A program made the position numbers and the translations under genes. Below, piece after piece: positions 18,490-28,026 of a DNA stretch of 64,000 bases. The notes beneath the pieces are model-generated. The model did no database searches, was not told the DNA's origin, and saw nothing but the letters and a program-made list of their open reading frames with translations. This DNA is from Clostridia bacterium (GTDB lineage: Bacteria; Bacillota; Clostridia; Christensenellales; Borkfalkiaceae). Every line of letters begins with the position of its first letter. The stretch's first letter is position 1. The DNA is taken from positions 1 to 64,000 of the forward strand of contig JAFVYV010000005.1 of assembly GCA_017508485.1 (NCBI GenBank), in the 5' to 3' direction.

Positions 18490-18996
18490 ATGGAAAACTT
18501 TTTAATTATAGGCGAAATAGTAAAACCACAAGGAATAAAAGGGGAAGTAAAACTTATCCCTTATTCTGAAGAGCCTAAAAGAATAAAACAAATAAAAAAG
18601 GTATATATTGATGAAAGACCTTATGAAGTCTTATCAGTAAAAGTAGCCCCAGACGCAGTATTTTTAGGGTTAAGCGGTATCTTTACAAGAAACGATGCCG
18701 AACTTTACCGTGGAAAAATTGTCAAGGTTAAAAGGGAAGACGCGCCAAAACTTAAAAAAGGCAACTATTATATAGTTGACGTTATAGGTTGTACTTTATT
18801 CACAAACGACGGGGAAGAAGTAGGCGTAGTTGAAGAAATTATAAAAGGCGTACAAGACGTTTATATAGTAAAAGGCAAAAACGCAACAATCACTTTTCCA
18901 CTACTAAACAGTCTAAACTACGAAATTGACGTAGAAAACAAAAAAATGGTAGTAGATAAACAAAGATTTTCAGAGGTGTCTTTATATGAGGATTGA
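18490..18996 (+). CDS. rimM: Ribosome maturation factor RimM
   Basis: A 168-residue 16S rRNA-processing factor that binds S19 during 30S head assembly. N-terminal RimM beta-barrel with IGEIVKPQGIKGEVKLIPY (about 7-25); C-terminal PRC barrel from ~95 (YYIVDVIGCTLF to DVYIVKG). Its stop lies 11 bases inside trmD, so the two are coupled. Confidence 0.95.
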   Translation: MENFLIIGEIVKPQGIKGEVKLIPYSEEPKRIKQIKKVYIDERPYEVLSVKVAPDAVFLGLSGIFTRNDAELYRGKIVKVKREDAPKLKKGNYYIVDVIGCTLFTNDGEEVGVVEEIIKGVQDVYIVKGKNATITFPLLNSLNYEIDVENKKMVVDKQRFSEVSLYED

Positions 18997-19651
18997 TATT
19001 TTAACCCTTTTTCCAAATATGTTCACACCACTTTTTGAAAGCATTTTAGGTAGAGCCGTAAAGGAAGGTTTGCTTGAAATTAACGTGGTTAATATAAGGG
19101 ACTACACTTTAGACAAGCACTTAAAATGTGATGATACGCCCTTTGGTGGTGGCGCAGGTATGGTAATGATGGTTGAACCTATCGCAAGGGCGATAGAAGA
19201 TATAGACCCTGAGCATAAGGCAAAAAGAATTTACCTATCACCAAAAGGTAAAACTCTATCACAAAAACTTGTAACTAAACTTAAAGATGAAAAGTGGCTT
19301 ATTTTACTATGTGGTCATTACGAAGGTGTTGACCAACGCGCAATAGACCTTTATATTGATGAAGAAGTTTCAATAGGCGACTACGTTTTAACGGGTGGCG
19401 AACTTGGTGCTATGGTGCTTGTAGATGCCGTTGGTAGATACGTTGACGGCGTACTTAATAAAGACTCTTTAGAAGAAGAATCTTTTGCAAGTGGTGCTCT
19501 AGAGTATCCACAATACACTAGACCAGCAGACTTTAGGGGTGTAAAAGTACCTGAAGTTTTAACAAGTGGCAACCACAAAGAAATTAAAAAATGGAGAGAA
19601 AATGAGTCTATTAAAATAACGCAAAAAAATAGACCAGACCTAATAAAATAA
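18986..19651 (+). CDS. trmD: tRNA (guanine-37-N1)-methyltransferase TrmD
   Basis: A 221-residue SPOUT methyltransferase making m1G37 in tRNAs read at CCN/CUN/CGG codons, which prevents frameshifting. The trefoil-knot segments LLCGHYEGVDQRAID and IGDYVLTGGELGAMV are complete. Starts with TTTATATG inside rimM; only one base separates it from rbgA. In Bacillus rplS follows directly; here three genes intervene. Confidence 0.97.
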   Translation: MRIDILTLFPNMFTPLFESILGRAVKEGLLEINVVNIRDYTLDKHLKCDDTPFGGGAGMVMMVEPIARAIEDIDPEHKAKRIYLSPKGKTLSQKLVTKLKDEKWLILLCGHYEGVDQRAIDLYIDEEVSIGDYVLTGGELGAMVLVDAVGRYVDGVLNKDSLEEESFASGALEYPQYTRPADFRGVKVPEVLTSGNHKEIKKWRENESIKITQKNRPDLIK

Positions 19652-19652
19652 T

Positions 19653-20489
19653 ATGCAACATATACAATGGTTTCCAGGTCATATGACCAAAGCAATGCGT
19701 ATGATGGAAGACAACGTAAAGCTTTGCGACGGAATAATTATGATATTAGATGCAAGAGCACCATTTTCTTGCATAAACGAAAAACTTAATAAACTGTTTG
19801 AACATAGACCTGTTTTGTACGTGTTAAACAAAAGCGACCTAGTTGAAAGAAAGGATATTTCTTTTGCAATTAACAGGTTAAAAGAAGAAGGCAAAAAGGC
19901 AGTATCAATAATCGGTACGGACAAAAAGGCAGTAAACGGTCTTTATAACGAAATTTTTTCAATGCTAAGTGAAAAACTTGAAAGGAACAAAGCAAAAGGT
20001 ATTTTTAAGCCACTTAGAATAATGGTGGCGGGAATACCAAACACAGGTAAGTCAACCATCATAAACACCCTTTCAGGCGCTAAAAAAGCCGTTACGGGCG
20101 ACAAAGCAGGGGTAACAAAAGGCAAACAATGGGTTAAACTTTACGACCTTGAACTACTTGATACGCCAGGCACAATGCCACCAAGTTTTGCCGACCAAAA
20201 CAAGGCAAGGCACTTAGCTTATATCGGCAGTATAAACGACGATATCTTAGATATGGAAGACTTAACTTTATCGTTAGTTGAAGAACTAACAAGCAGTTAT
20301 CCAACCCTAATGAAGGAAAAGTACGGCATTGATGAAAATGATATAACACCACTAGAAAAGTACGAAAAAATATGCAAAAAGCGTGGTTTTTTACTTCGTG
20401 GTGGAGAGTATGATTATAGTAGATGTGCAAAAGCCGTAATTGATGATTTTAGAAAGGGTAAAATAGGTAAAATCTTTTTAGACAAATGA
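19653..20489 (+). CDS. rbgA: Ribosome biogenesis GTPase RbgA (YlqF)
   Basis: A 278-residue circularly permuted GTPase needed for late 50S assembly. The G-motif order is permuted as expected: NKSDL (about 49-53) comes before the P-loop GIPNTGKSTI (about 126-135) and DTPGTMPP. The opening IQWFPGHMTKAMR is diagnostic. Overlaps rnhB by 4 bases. Confidence 0.97.
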   Translation: MQHIQWFPGHMTKAMRMMEDNVKLCDGIIMILDARAPFSCINEKLNKLFEHRPVLYVLNKSDLVERKDISFAINRLKEEGKKAVSIIGTDKKAVNGLYNEIFSMLSEKLERNKAKGIFKPLRIMVAGIPNTGKSTIINTLSGAKKAVTGDKAGVTKGKQWVKLYDLELLDTPGTMPPSFADQNKARHLAYIGSINDDILDMEDLTLSLVEELTSSYPTLMKEKYGIDENDITPLEKYEKICKKRGFLLRGGEYDYSRCAKAVIDDFRKGKIGKIFLDK

Positions 20490-21085
20490 GTAATTTAGAG
20501 TACGAACAAAAGTATTTAAGTAAAGGTTTAAGGTATATTGCAGGTGCTGATGAAGTAGGTAGAGGACCACTAGCCGGACCTGTCGTAGTATGCGCTTTAA
20601 TTATGCCACTAGAAGGCTTAATTGAAGGTGTAACGGACAGTAAAAAACTTACGGAAAAGAAGAGAAACGCCCTTTTTGACCAAATAAAAGAAAAAGCAAT
20701 CGCATGTGAAATTTATCAGTTAGAACCTGAAGAAATTGACAAAATAAATATTTTAGAAGCCGTTAAAGTTTGCTTTACTAACGCAGTAAAAAATCTAAAG
20801 GTAAAACCAGACGCCGTTTTAATTGACGGCAACAATATTAAATTACCAATAGATGCTGAATACGTAGTAAAAGGGGACTTAAAAAGTTATACTATAGGTT
20901 GCGCTTCAATAGTTGCAAAAGTGTATAGAGATAGGCTTATGGAAGAGTATGCAAAAGTGTACCCTGACTATGGTTTTGAAAAACACAAAGGGTATGGCAC
21001 AAAAACGCATATAGACAAAATTAAGGAGATAGGACCTTGCAAGATACACCGAAGAACTTTTATAAAAAACTTTTGGGCAGAATAG
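20486..21085 (+). CDS. rnhB: Ribonuclease HII
   Basis: A 199-residue nuclease that removes ribonucleotides misincorporated into DNA. IAGADEVGRGPLAGPVV (about 18-34) carries the first catalytic Asp-Glu pair; VLIDGN and ASIVAKVYRD carry the other acidic residues. Its last 49 bases also encode the start of yraN in another frame. Confidence 0.97.
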   Translation: MSNLEYEQKYLSKGLRYIAGADEVGRGPLAGPVVVCALIMPLEGLIEGVTDSKKLTEKKRNALFDQIKEKAIACEIYQLEPEEIDKINILEAVKVCFTNAVKNLKVKPDAVLIDGNNIKLPIDAEYVVKGDLKSYTIGCASIVAKVYRDRLMEEYAKVYPDYGFEKHKGYGTKTHIDKIKEIGPCKIHRRTFIKNFWAE

Positions 21086-21402
21086 GAGAAAATAGGGCGA
21101 TTAGCCATCTAAAAAAGTCGGGTTATAAGGTGCTAAAAACCAACTACACCACCCGTTTTGGCGAAGCCGACATAATAGCCGAAAAGGAAGACGTAATAGT
21201 TTTTATAGAAGTAAAAACAAGAAAGGACGACTCTTTTGGTGCGCCTTCTGAAGCAGTAAATAAAATAAAACAAGAAAAATATCGCTTAGTAGCAAACGAA
21301 TTTTTGCTTAAAAACAAATTTTTAGAAAGAAATTGCCGTTTTGACGTAATAGAGATAGAAAATGGCAAAATAAATCATATAATTGATGCATTTTGGTGTT
21401 AA
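21037..21402 (+). CDS. yraN: YraN/UPF0102 endonuclease-like protein
   Basis: A 121-residue protein of the UPF0102 family, a restriction-endonuclease-like fold often found beside rnhB, possibly in DNA repair or recombination. GENRAISHLKKSGYKVL, then FGEADIIAEKEDVIVFIEVKTR, gives the E-x(n)-D-x(n)-ExK core. The start is a TTG at 21037 inside rnhB, chosen because AAGGAG (21023-21028) lies eight bases before it and no later in-frame ATG precedes the conserved GE motif. Confidence 0.85.
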   Translation: MQDTPKNFYKKLLGRIGENRAISHLKKSGYKVLKTNYTTRFGEADIIAEKEDVIVFIEVKTRKDDSFGAPSEAVNKIKQEKYRLVANEFLLKNKFLERNCRFDVIEIENGKINHIIDAFWC

Positions 21403-21408
21403 AATCAG

Positions 21409-21437
21409 TTGCTTTTAGCAAAAAAGTGTGTTAAAAT
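21409..21437 (+). promoter_or_regulatory. Promoter of rplS
   Basis: TTGCTT (21409-21414), 17-bp spacer, TAAAAT (21432-21437); predicted start near 21444. It gives rplS its own transcript with a ~64-nt leader. Confidence 0.7.
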
Positions 21438-21443
21438 AGATAA

Positions 21444-21500
21444 GACTTCGGGTGGTCCTCTTGTATTTTTTTACAATGAACACTTAGTAAACATGGAGGT
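21444..21500 (+). promoter_or_regulatory. Candidate L19 leader (autoregulatory 5' UTR of rplS)
   Basis: The leader has an inner stem TTGTA (21461-21465) / TACAA (21472-21476) around a T6 loop and an outer GTG (21452-21454) / CAC (21481-21483), with the unpaired GTCCTC between. It lies just before the GGAGGT ribosome-binding site of rplS, where the L19 ribosomal leader of Firmicutes is found. Match to that family is by position and general shape, not by a covariance search. Confidence 0.5.
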
Positions 21501-21507
21501 AAGTGCT

Positions 21508-21852
21508 ATGAAAGGAATAATCGATGCAATCAATAAAGAAAACCTTAAAGAAAATATTCCAGAGTTTAATGTAGGTGATACAGTTAGAGTATCCGTAAAG
21601 GTTATTGAAGGAACACGTGAAAGATTACAAGCATTCGAAGGTATCGTTATTAGTAAAAACGGTGGCGGAATAGGTGAAACGTTCACGGTAAGAAGACTTT
21701 CTTTCGGTGTTGGTGTTGAAAGAACTTTCCCAATCCATTCACCAAAGGTTGCAGATATCAAAGTAGTAAGAAAGGGTAAAGTCAACCGTGCAAAATTATA
21801 CTACTTAAGAGGCCGTACAGGTAAAGCAGCTAAGATTAAAGAAGTAAAGTAA
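21508..21852 (+). CDS. rplS: 50S ribosomal protein L19
   Basis: A 114-residue ribosomal protein at the 30S-50S interface. The sequence from [14 protein letters not shown] through [16 protein letters not shown] and the C-terminal [13 protein letters not shown] is canonical. The longer frame opening at 21409 is rejected because GGAGGT (21495-21500) sits seven bases before this ATG and the extra residues match no L19. Preceded by its own promoter and leader, followed by a terminator. Confidence 0.97.
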   Translation: MKGIIDAINKENLKENIPEFNVGDTVRVSVKVIEGTRERLQAFEGIVISKNGGGIGETFTVRRLSFGVGVERTFPIHSPKVADIKVVRKGKVNRAKLYYLRGRTGKAAKIKEVK

Positions 21853-21861
21853 TTAAGAAGT

Positions 21862-21896
21862 AAAAAGAGTTTGTTTTTTATAGCAAACTCTTTTTT
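21862..21896 (+). terminator. Intrinsic terminator after rplS
   Basis: AAAAAGAGTTTG (21862-21873) pairs with CAAACTCTTTTT (21884-21895), T-rich tail. Confidence 0.9.
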
Positions 21897-21912
21897 ATTT
21901 TGCTCTTAAGCC

Positions 21913-21941
21913 TTTACTTTTTTTTTATTTTCATATATAAT
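21913..21941 (+). promoter_or_regulatory. Promoter of the comM-to-yfcE run
   Basis: TTTACT (21913-21918), 17-bp spacer, TATAAT (21936-21941). No further terminator is seen until 35946, so this may drive up to 14 kb, perhaps with weak internal promoters. Confidence 0.75.
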
Positions 21942-21973
21942 GTTTTAAAGAATGCTAAAATGGGGAAGGATTT

Positions 21974-23479
21974 ATGTTAGCAAAAACAAAAAGTTATAGC
22001 CTAATAGGATTAGATGGTTTTTGTGTAGAAATTGAAGTAGACGCTAACAACGGCCTACCATCTTTTGACATAGTAGGCCTACCTGACACGGCTGTTAAAG
22101 AATCAAAAGAAAGGGTTCGTTCTGCCATTAAAAATAGTGGTAGAAAGGTTTTTCCACAAAAAATAACGGTCAACTTAGCCCCTGCAGGAATAAAGAAGGA
22201 AGGTTCTTTACTTGACCTTGGCATAGCAATCGGCTTACTAAAAGTAACTTCTCAAATTGAACAAGAAGTAGAAGATTATATATTTATCGGCGAACTTTCA
22301 TTAGACGGAACGCTTCGCCACGCAAACGGCATAATGCCAATTTTAATTTCAGCCTATAACGACGGCTATACAAAATTTATTATTCCAAAAGTAAATGAAG
22401 AAGAAGCATCATATATAGAAGGCATAGAAGTATATTCTGCAAACACTTTAACGGAAGTAATAAACCACTTATCTAACTTAGCACCGATTGAAAGGGTAGA
22501 AAAAAAGAGTTTTAAGGCACAAACTTTTAACAACTACACCAACGACTTTAAGTACGTAAAAGGTCAACAAATAGCAAAAAGGGCAGTAGAAATTGCAGTA
22601 GCAGGGGGACATAACGTTTTACTTGTAGGCGCACCTGGTACTGGTAAAACTATGATAGCAAAGTGCATACCAACCATTATGCCTGATATAACTTTTGAAG
22701 AAGCCTTAGAATGCACAAAAATCCACTCAGTTGCAGGTAAATTAGCCGAAGAAGGTATTTTAACTCAAAGACCGTTTAGAAGTCCACACCACACGGCAAC
22801 TATGGTAGCAATGACTGGTGGTGGTAAAAACGCAACCCCAGGTGAAATAAGTTTAGCACACAACGGCGTTTTATTTTTAGATGAAATGCCAGAATATACA
22901 AGAAGCACCCTTGAATCACTTCGCCAACCTTTAGAAGACGGGGTAGTATCAATTTCAAGGGCAAACTTTTCAGTAACTTACCCAGCAAACTTTATTCTTT
23001 GTGGAAGTATGAACCCTTGTCCTTGTGGAAACTTAGGTTCAAAAGACAAGGTATGTACTTGTACGCCAAGCCAAATTGCAAAATACAAAGCAAGAATATC
23101 AGGTCCACTACTTGATAGAATAGATATTCAAGTTCAAGTAGATAGTGTAAAGTATAGCGAATTAGTTGATGAAACGGAAGGTGAAAGTTCACTAAAAATT
23201 CGCCAAAGAGTAAATAAGGCCCGTGCAATCCAAAGAGAAAGGTTTAAAGAAGAGGGCATACTAACTAACGCAGATATGGGTCAAAAACAACTTAAAAAGT
23301 ACTGCAAAATAGATGAAGTTAGTGAAAGTATATTAAAAGAAGCATACGCGACTTTAAGTTTATCAGCAAGGGCAAGAAGCCGTATATTAAAGGTTGCAAG
23401 AACTATTGCCGATATGGAAGAAAGCAAGAATATTGAAGTAAAGCATATATTAGAAGCAATAAGTTATAGACAAAACTAA
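21974..23479 (+). CDS. comM: ComM/YifB-family AAA+ ATPase (Mg-chelatase-like)
   Basis: A 501-residue hexameric ATPase; in naturally competent bacteria ComM drives branch migration during transformation. N-terminal Lon-like domain (GFCVEIEVDANNGLPSFDIVGL), then AAA+ core with Walker A VGAPGTGKTMIAK (about 217-229), Walker B VLFLDEMPEY and SRSRIL-type sensor 2 near the end. A four-Cys insert (CPCGNLGSKDKVCTCTP) is typical. Directly followed by dprA, another transformation-linked gene. Confidence 0.92.
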   Translation: MLAKTKSYSLIGLDGFCVEIEVDANNGLPSFDIVGLPDTAVKESKERVRSAIKNSGRKVFPQKITVNLAPAGIKKEGSLLDLGIAIGLLKVTSQIEQEVEDYIFIGELSLDGTLRHANGIMPILISAYNDGYTKFIIPKVNEEEASYIEGIEVYSANTLTEVINHLSNLAPIERVEKKSFKAQTFNNYTNDFKYVKGQQIAKRAVEIAVAGGHNVLLVGAPGTGKTMIAKCIPTIMPDITFEEALECTKIHSVAGKLAEEGILTQRPFRSPHHTATMVAMTGGGKNATPGEISLAHNGVLFLDEMPEYTRSTLESLRQPLEDGVVSISRANFSVTYPANFILCGSMNPCPCGNLGSKDKVCTCTPSQIAKYKARISGPLLDRIDIQVQVDSVKYSELVDETEGESSLKIRQRVNKARAIQRERFKEEGILTNADMGQKQLKKYCKIDEVSESILKEAYATLSLSARARSRILKVARTIADMEESKNIEVKHILEAISYRQN

Positions 23480-23480
23480 A

Positions 23481-24554
23481 ATGAAGTACACGAAAGAAGA
23501 ACTTTCTTTAATATGGTTAGACAGTTTTTTAGGATTAGAGTATAGGCACAAAGAATATCTCTTTGATAAAATTTGTTCTACAGGAAGAATTTCTGAAAAC
23601 ATAGTAAAAAACCAAAGTTATATTAAAGAAAATATAGGGGAAAAGGAGTACGAAACTCTACTAAATAGCGCGAAAGAAGAGTATTTAGACTATCTTCTAA
23701 ACGGGCTTGAAAAAAGAAAGGTAGTAGCGATAACAAAATATTCTAAAAACTACCCAAATAAACTAAAAAATCTACCTTTAGCACCGTTAATATTATATGC
23801 AAAAGGGAATATATCTTTATTAAACGAAAAATCTTTTGCAATAGTCGGCAGTAGAAGAAGTTTACCTTATTCCGTTGCTGTGGCTGAAAAGTATGCAGAA
23901 GCCCTTTCAAAAAACGGCGTAGTTTTAATAACTGGCATAGCAGAAGGGGTAGATGAAAGCGTTATAAAAGGCAGTATAAATAGTGGAAAAATAATTTCCG
24001 CTGTAGCAGGTGGATTTGACAAAATTTATCCAGCCAAAAACACCCCACTTGCCGAAGAAGTAGCAAAAAACGGTTTGCTTATAAGTGAACACCCACCCGA
24101 AGTTTTATCAAGAAACTTTTTGTTCCCTGTAAGAAACAGAATAATCGCAGGGTTATCAGACGGTGTGTTAGTTGTAAGTGCAGGGGTAAAGAGTGGCACT
24201 TTATATACTGCAGAATATGCTGAAGAGTATTCAAAACCAGTCTTTGCAATTCCTTACACACCGAATATAGAATCAGGCTTAGGAACAAACGCACTTATCA
24301 AAAAGGGCGCATACCTTTGCGACACGGTAAGCGATATTTTTGAAGTTTTAGGAATAGAAGAAAATAAAACTGTTATAAATCTAACCAAAGAAGAACAAGC
24401 AGTTTTAGATATTATAAAAGAAGGGGAAATTCATATAGAAAAACTTGCAAAAGCGTTAAACAAGCAAGTTTACGAACTAATGCCAACCCTTTCAATATTA
24501 GAAATTAAAAAATTAGTAACAAAATCAATGGGCAACGTATATTCTGCCGTTTAA
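23481..24554 (+). CDS. dprA: DNA-processing protein DprA
   Basis: A 357-residue protein that loads RecA on incoming single-stranded DNA in transformation. The Rossmann core has AIVGSRRSLPYS, ITGIAEGVDESV, AGGFDKIYPAKN and NFLFPVRNRIIAGLSD, all diagnostic. C-terminal winged helix from ~300. It starts one base after comM. Many non-competent Clostridia also keep both genes, so competence is not proven here. Confidence 0.95.
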   Translation: MKYTKEELSLIWLDSFLGLEYRHKEYLFDKICSTGRISENIVKNQSYIKENIGEKEYETLLNSAKEEYLDYLLNGLEKRKVVAITKYSKNYPNKLKNLPLAPLILYAKGNISLLNEKSFAIVGSRRSLPYSVAVAEKYAEALSKNGVVLITGIAEGVDESVIKGSINSGKIISAVAGGFDKIYPAKNTPLAEEVAKNGLLISEHPPEVLSRNFLFPVRNRIIAGLSDGVLVVSAGVKSGTLYTAEYAEEYSKPVFAIPYTPNIESGLGTNALIKKGAYLCDTVSDIFEVLGIEENKTVINLTKEEQAVLDIIKEGEIHIEKLAKALNKQVYELMPTLSILEIKKLVTKSMGNVYSAV

Positions 24555-24569
24555 GTATAGGAGAGTAAG

Positions 24570-26726
24570 ATGAACTTAATTATAGTGGAATCACCACACA
24601 AAGCAAAAACTATAAGCAAATTTTTAGGTACTGGCTATAAAGTAGACGCATCAAAAGGACATATAAGAGATTTACCTACCAACTATATGGGCGTAAATAT
24701 CGCAAACAATTTTGAACCAAAGTACGTAGTAGCGCCTGAAAAAAAGGCAGATATTAAAAGACTTGTAGATTTAGCAAAAAAAGCAGATAGCGTATATCTT
24801 GCAACCGACCCGGATAGAGAAGGGGAAGCAATATCTTGGCACTTAGCAGAAGTTTTAGGGTTAAATGAAAAGGACAATATAAGAATAGAATTTAACGAAA
24901 TTTCTGAAAAAGCAGTTAAAAAGGCACTATCTTCACCAAGAAAGATAGATATGAATTTAGTAGACGCACAACAAGCAAGAAGAGTTTTAGATAGACTTGT
25001 AGGTTATAGCATTTCACCTGCGGCAAGTATAAGATTAAACGAAACTCTTTCAGCAGGTAGAGTGCAATCAGTTGCCTTAAAATTAGTAGTTGATAGGGAA
25101 AGGGAAATTAAAGCCTTCGTTCCCGTTGAATACTGGAATATTAGAGCAGAATTAGAAAATAATGAAGGAAAGGGCTTAAAGGCATTACTTGCTGAATACA
25201 ACGGCAAAAAGTTTAAGCCAAAAGATAAAGATGAAGCCGACAAGGTTGAAATCATATTAAAAAAGGGCGAATTTTTCGTTAAAAACGTTAAAAAGGCAGT
25301 AGTAGCATCTAAAGCACCTGCACCGTTTATAACAAGTACGCTTCAACAAGACGGCTCAAATAAACTTGGCTTATCAGCACCAAAGATAATGCAAATAGCA
25401 CAAAGATTGTACGAAGGTGTAGAAACTCCAAACGGCAACTTAGCGCTTATTACTTATATGAGAACGGACTCTGTAAGAATTAGTGATGAAGCAAGAAAGT
25501 CTGCAAAAGATTTTATTGAAGCAACTTTTGGAAGCGAGTTCGTACCAACAAAACCAAACGTATATAAAAGTAAGCAATCAGCACAAGACGCGCACGAAGC
25601 AATTAGACCTATTGACGTAACAATTACGCCAAGCAAGGTTAAAGACTTACTTGATAAAGACCAATTAAGACTATATACCTTAATTTACAACAGATTTTTA
25701 GCATCACAAATGAGTGACGCAAAATACAACAGCGTACAACTTGATATAGAAAATAGTGGTTTTAACTTTAAGGCAAGTGGCAAAACGCTACTCTTTAAGG
25801 GCTTTACCGTAGTTTACGACGACTTTAGAAAGGACGAAGTAGGCGAAGAAGGTAATAGTGGACTTTTACCTGACCTAAAGGAAGGGGAAAAGTTAAACTT
25901 AATTGATTTAGTTAAAGAACAAAAGTTTACAAAACCACCTGCAAGATACACCGAAGCAAGTTTAATTAGAACTATGGAAGAAAAGGGTATCGGTAGACCG
26001 TCAACTTACGCAACCATAATGGCAAAACTTTCTGACAAAAAGAGAGAATACGTAAGAAAGGAAGGCAAAAACTTAGTACCAAACGACATTTCATACGAAC
26101 TAATTGACTTTTTAGTAAAATACTTTACAAACATAATGGACGTATCTTTCACAGCAAAAATGGAAGAAGCGCTTGACGATATAGGCGAAGGGGGAAAGGA
26201 CTGGAAAAGTTTGATTGCGTCTTTCTATCCAACCTTTGAAAAGCAGTTAGAAAATAGCAAAATAACGGACGTTATTTGTGAAAAATGTGGTTCAAAAATG
26301 TCAATAAATAGTGGTAAGTACGGCAACTACTACGCATGTACTAACTATCCAAACTGCACTAACATAAAATCAGTAAACGAAAAGGTGGTAATACCAACCG
26401 ACAGAATTTGTGAAAAGTGTGGTGCAATTATGGTAGAAAGAGAAGGCAAGTTTGGTAAATTCCTTGCTTGTTCAAACTATCCTAAGTGTAAAAACACAAT
26501 AAGTATGACTGAAAGCGTTGGTACTTGTCCAGACTGTGGCAGTCCAACAAAAAAGATGATGTCAAAAGGTGGCAAAGTGTTCTACGGTTGTTCAAAATTC
26601 CCAAGTTGTAAGTTTATGAGCTGGGATGAACCAACTGGCGAAAAATGTCCAACTTGTGGTGCATATTTAGTAAAAACCGAACAAGGAATAGTTTGTTCAT
26701 CTAAAAAGTGCGACTATAAAAAGTAA
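24570..26726 (+). CDS. topA: DNA topoisomerase I
   Basis: A 718-residue type IA topoisomerase that relaxes negative supercoils. Toprim domain at 1-115 (IVESPHKAKTI; TDPDREGEAI with the metal-binding acids), catalytic Tyr296 in TYMRTDSVRI, and EEKGIGRPSTYA. The C-terminus has three complete four-Cys zinc ribbons (starting near 570, 610 and 645) and a shorter fourth one ending in CSSKKCDYKK. Good ribosome-binding site AGGAGAG. Confidence 0.97.
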   Translation: MNLIIVESPHKAKTISKFLGTGYKVDASKGHIRDLPTNYMGVNIANNFEPKYVVAPEKKADIKRLVDLAKKADSVYLATDPDREGEAISWHLAEVLGLNEKDNIRIEFNEISEKAVKKALSSPRKIDMNLVDAQQARRVLDRLVGYSISPAASIRLNETLSAGRVQSVALKLVVDREREIKAFVPVEYWNIRAELENNEGKGLKALLAEYNGKKFKPKDKDEADKVEIILKKGEFFVKNVKKAVVASKAPAPFITSTLQQDGSNKLGLSAPKIMQIAQRLYEGVETPNGNLALITYMRTDSVRISDEARKSAKDFIEATFGSEFVPTKPNVYKSKQSAQDAHEAIRPIDVTITPSKVKDLLDKDQLRLYTLIYNRFLASQMSDAKYNSVQLDIENSGFNFKASGKTLLFKGFTVVYDDFRKDEVGEEGNSGLLPDLKEGEKLNLIDLVKEQKFTKPPARYTEASLIRTMEEKGIGRPSTYATIMAKLSDKKREYVRKEGKNLVPNDISYELIDFLVKYFTNIMDVSFTAKMEEALDDIGEGGKDWKSLIASFYPTFEKQLENSKITDVICEKCGSKMSINSGKYGNYYACTNYPNCTNIKSVNEKVVIPTDRICEKCGAIMVEREGKFGKFLACSNYPKCKNTISMTESVGTCPDCGSPTKKMMSKGGKVFYGCSKFPSCKFMSWDEPTGEKCPTCGAYLVKTEQGIVCSSKKCDYKK

Positions 26727-26729
26727 AAA

Positions 26730-28025
26730 ATGAAAGAAGTAATCGTTATAGGTGGTGGACTTGCAGGGTGTGAGAGTGCCTATTATCTAGCAAATAAGGG
26801 CATAAAGGTAAAGTTATACGACATAAAACCAAACAAGTTTACCCCAGCACATACAAATAAAAACTACGCAGAACTAGTTTGTTCAAACTCACTAAAGAGT
26901 AATGACGTTTACGGAAACGCTTGTGGACTACTAAAGGAAGAGTTAAGAATTTTAGGTTCAATGGTAATTGAAGTTGCCGACAGTACGAAAGTACCTGCAG
27001 GTAACGCACTTGCCGTTAATAGGGAAGATTTTGCTTTCAAAATAACGGAAAAAATCAAAAACCACCCTAATATTCAATGTTTTTCAGAAGAAATTGAAAA
27101 AATCCCACTTGACAAAAACGTAATAGTGGCAACAGGGCCACTCACGACTGACAAACTTTCTCAGCATATTAAAGAACTAACGGGTGACGGCTTATACTTT
27201 TTTGATGCTGCTGCACCTATCGTTGAAAAGGACTCAATAGATTTTGATAATGCCTTTTACGGGGACAGATACGGTAAAGGTAACGGCGACCATATAAACT
27301 GCCCGATGAATAAAGAAGAATACACTTTATTTATTCGTGAACTTATAAACGCAAAAAAAGCCCCACAAAAAGATTTTGAAAAGAAGGCAATTTTTGAAGG
27401 TTGTATGCCGGTAGAAGTAATGGCAGAAAGGGGGGAAAACACCCTTCGTTTCGGTCCACTAAAACCAACCGGGCTTGACGACCCAAAAACGGGAAGATGG
27501 CCTTATGCGTGTTTACAACTAAGAAGGGAAAACGCAAGTGGCGATATGTATAATTTAGTAGGTTTTCAAACAAATCTACTATTCCCTGAACAAAAAAGGG
27601 TTTTTTCACTAATACCAGCCCTTAAAAACGCAGAATTTTTAAGATACGGCGTAATGCACAAAAACACCTTTATCAACTCACCAAAGGTGTTAAACAACGA
27701 CTTTTCGTTAAAAGAATATCCGTTTATATTCTTTGCAGGTCAAATAAGTGGTGTTGAAGGGTACGTTGAAAGTATTGCAAGTGGTTTAGTTTCAGCAATA
27801 AGTATGGAAAGAAAGTTAAACGGCAAACCACCGATAGATTTTACCAACAAAACGGTAATCGGTGCTTTATCAAACTACGTAGCAACGGTGAACGAAAACT
27901 TCCAACCAATGAACGCAAACTTTGGAATACTACCTAATTTACAAATTAGGGACAAAAAACAAAAGAAGGAAGAACAGGCAAAAATAAGCCTTGCAAAAAT
28001 AAGTAAAATAAAAGGGGAGATATAA
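26730..28025 (+). CDS. trmFO: TrmFO, folate-dependent tRNA (uracil-54-C5)-methyltransferase
   Basis: A 431-residue flavoprotein that makes ribothymidine at position 54 of tRNAs using methylene-tetrahydrofolate. FAD-binding [17 protein letters not shown] (about 8-24); catalytic cysteines in [10 protein letters not shown] and [14 protein letters not shown]. In Bacillus it is followed by xerC/codV, absent here; hslV follows one base after. Confidence 0.95.
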   Translation: MKEVIVIGGGLAGCESAYYLANKGIKVKLYDIKPNKFTPAHTNKNYAELVCSNSLKSNDVYGNACGLLKEELRILGSMVIEVADSTKVPAGNALAVNREDFAFKITEKIKNHPNIQCFSEEIEKIPLDKNVIVATGPLTTDKLSQHIKELTGDGLYFFDAAAPIVEKDSIDFDNAFYGDRYGKGNGDHINCPMNKEEYTLFIRELINAKKAPQKDFEKKAIFEGCMPVEVMAERGENTLRFGPLKPTGLDDPKTGRWPYACLQLRRENASGDMYNLVGFQTNLLFPEQKRVFSLIPALKNAEFLRYGVMHKNTFINSPKVLNNDFSLKEYPFIFFAGQISGVEGYVESIASGLVSAISMERKLNGKPPIDFTNKTVIGALSNYVATVNENFQPMNANFGILPNLQIRDKKQKKEEQAKISLAKISKIKGEI

Positions 28026-28026
28026 A

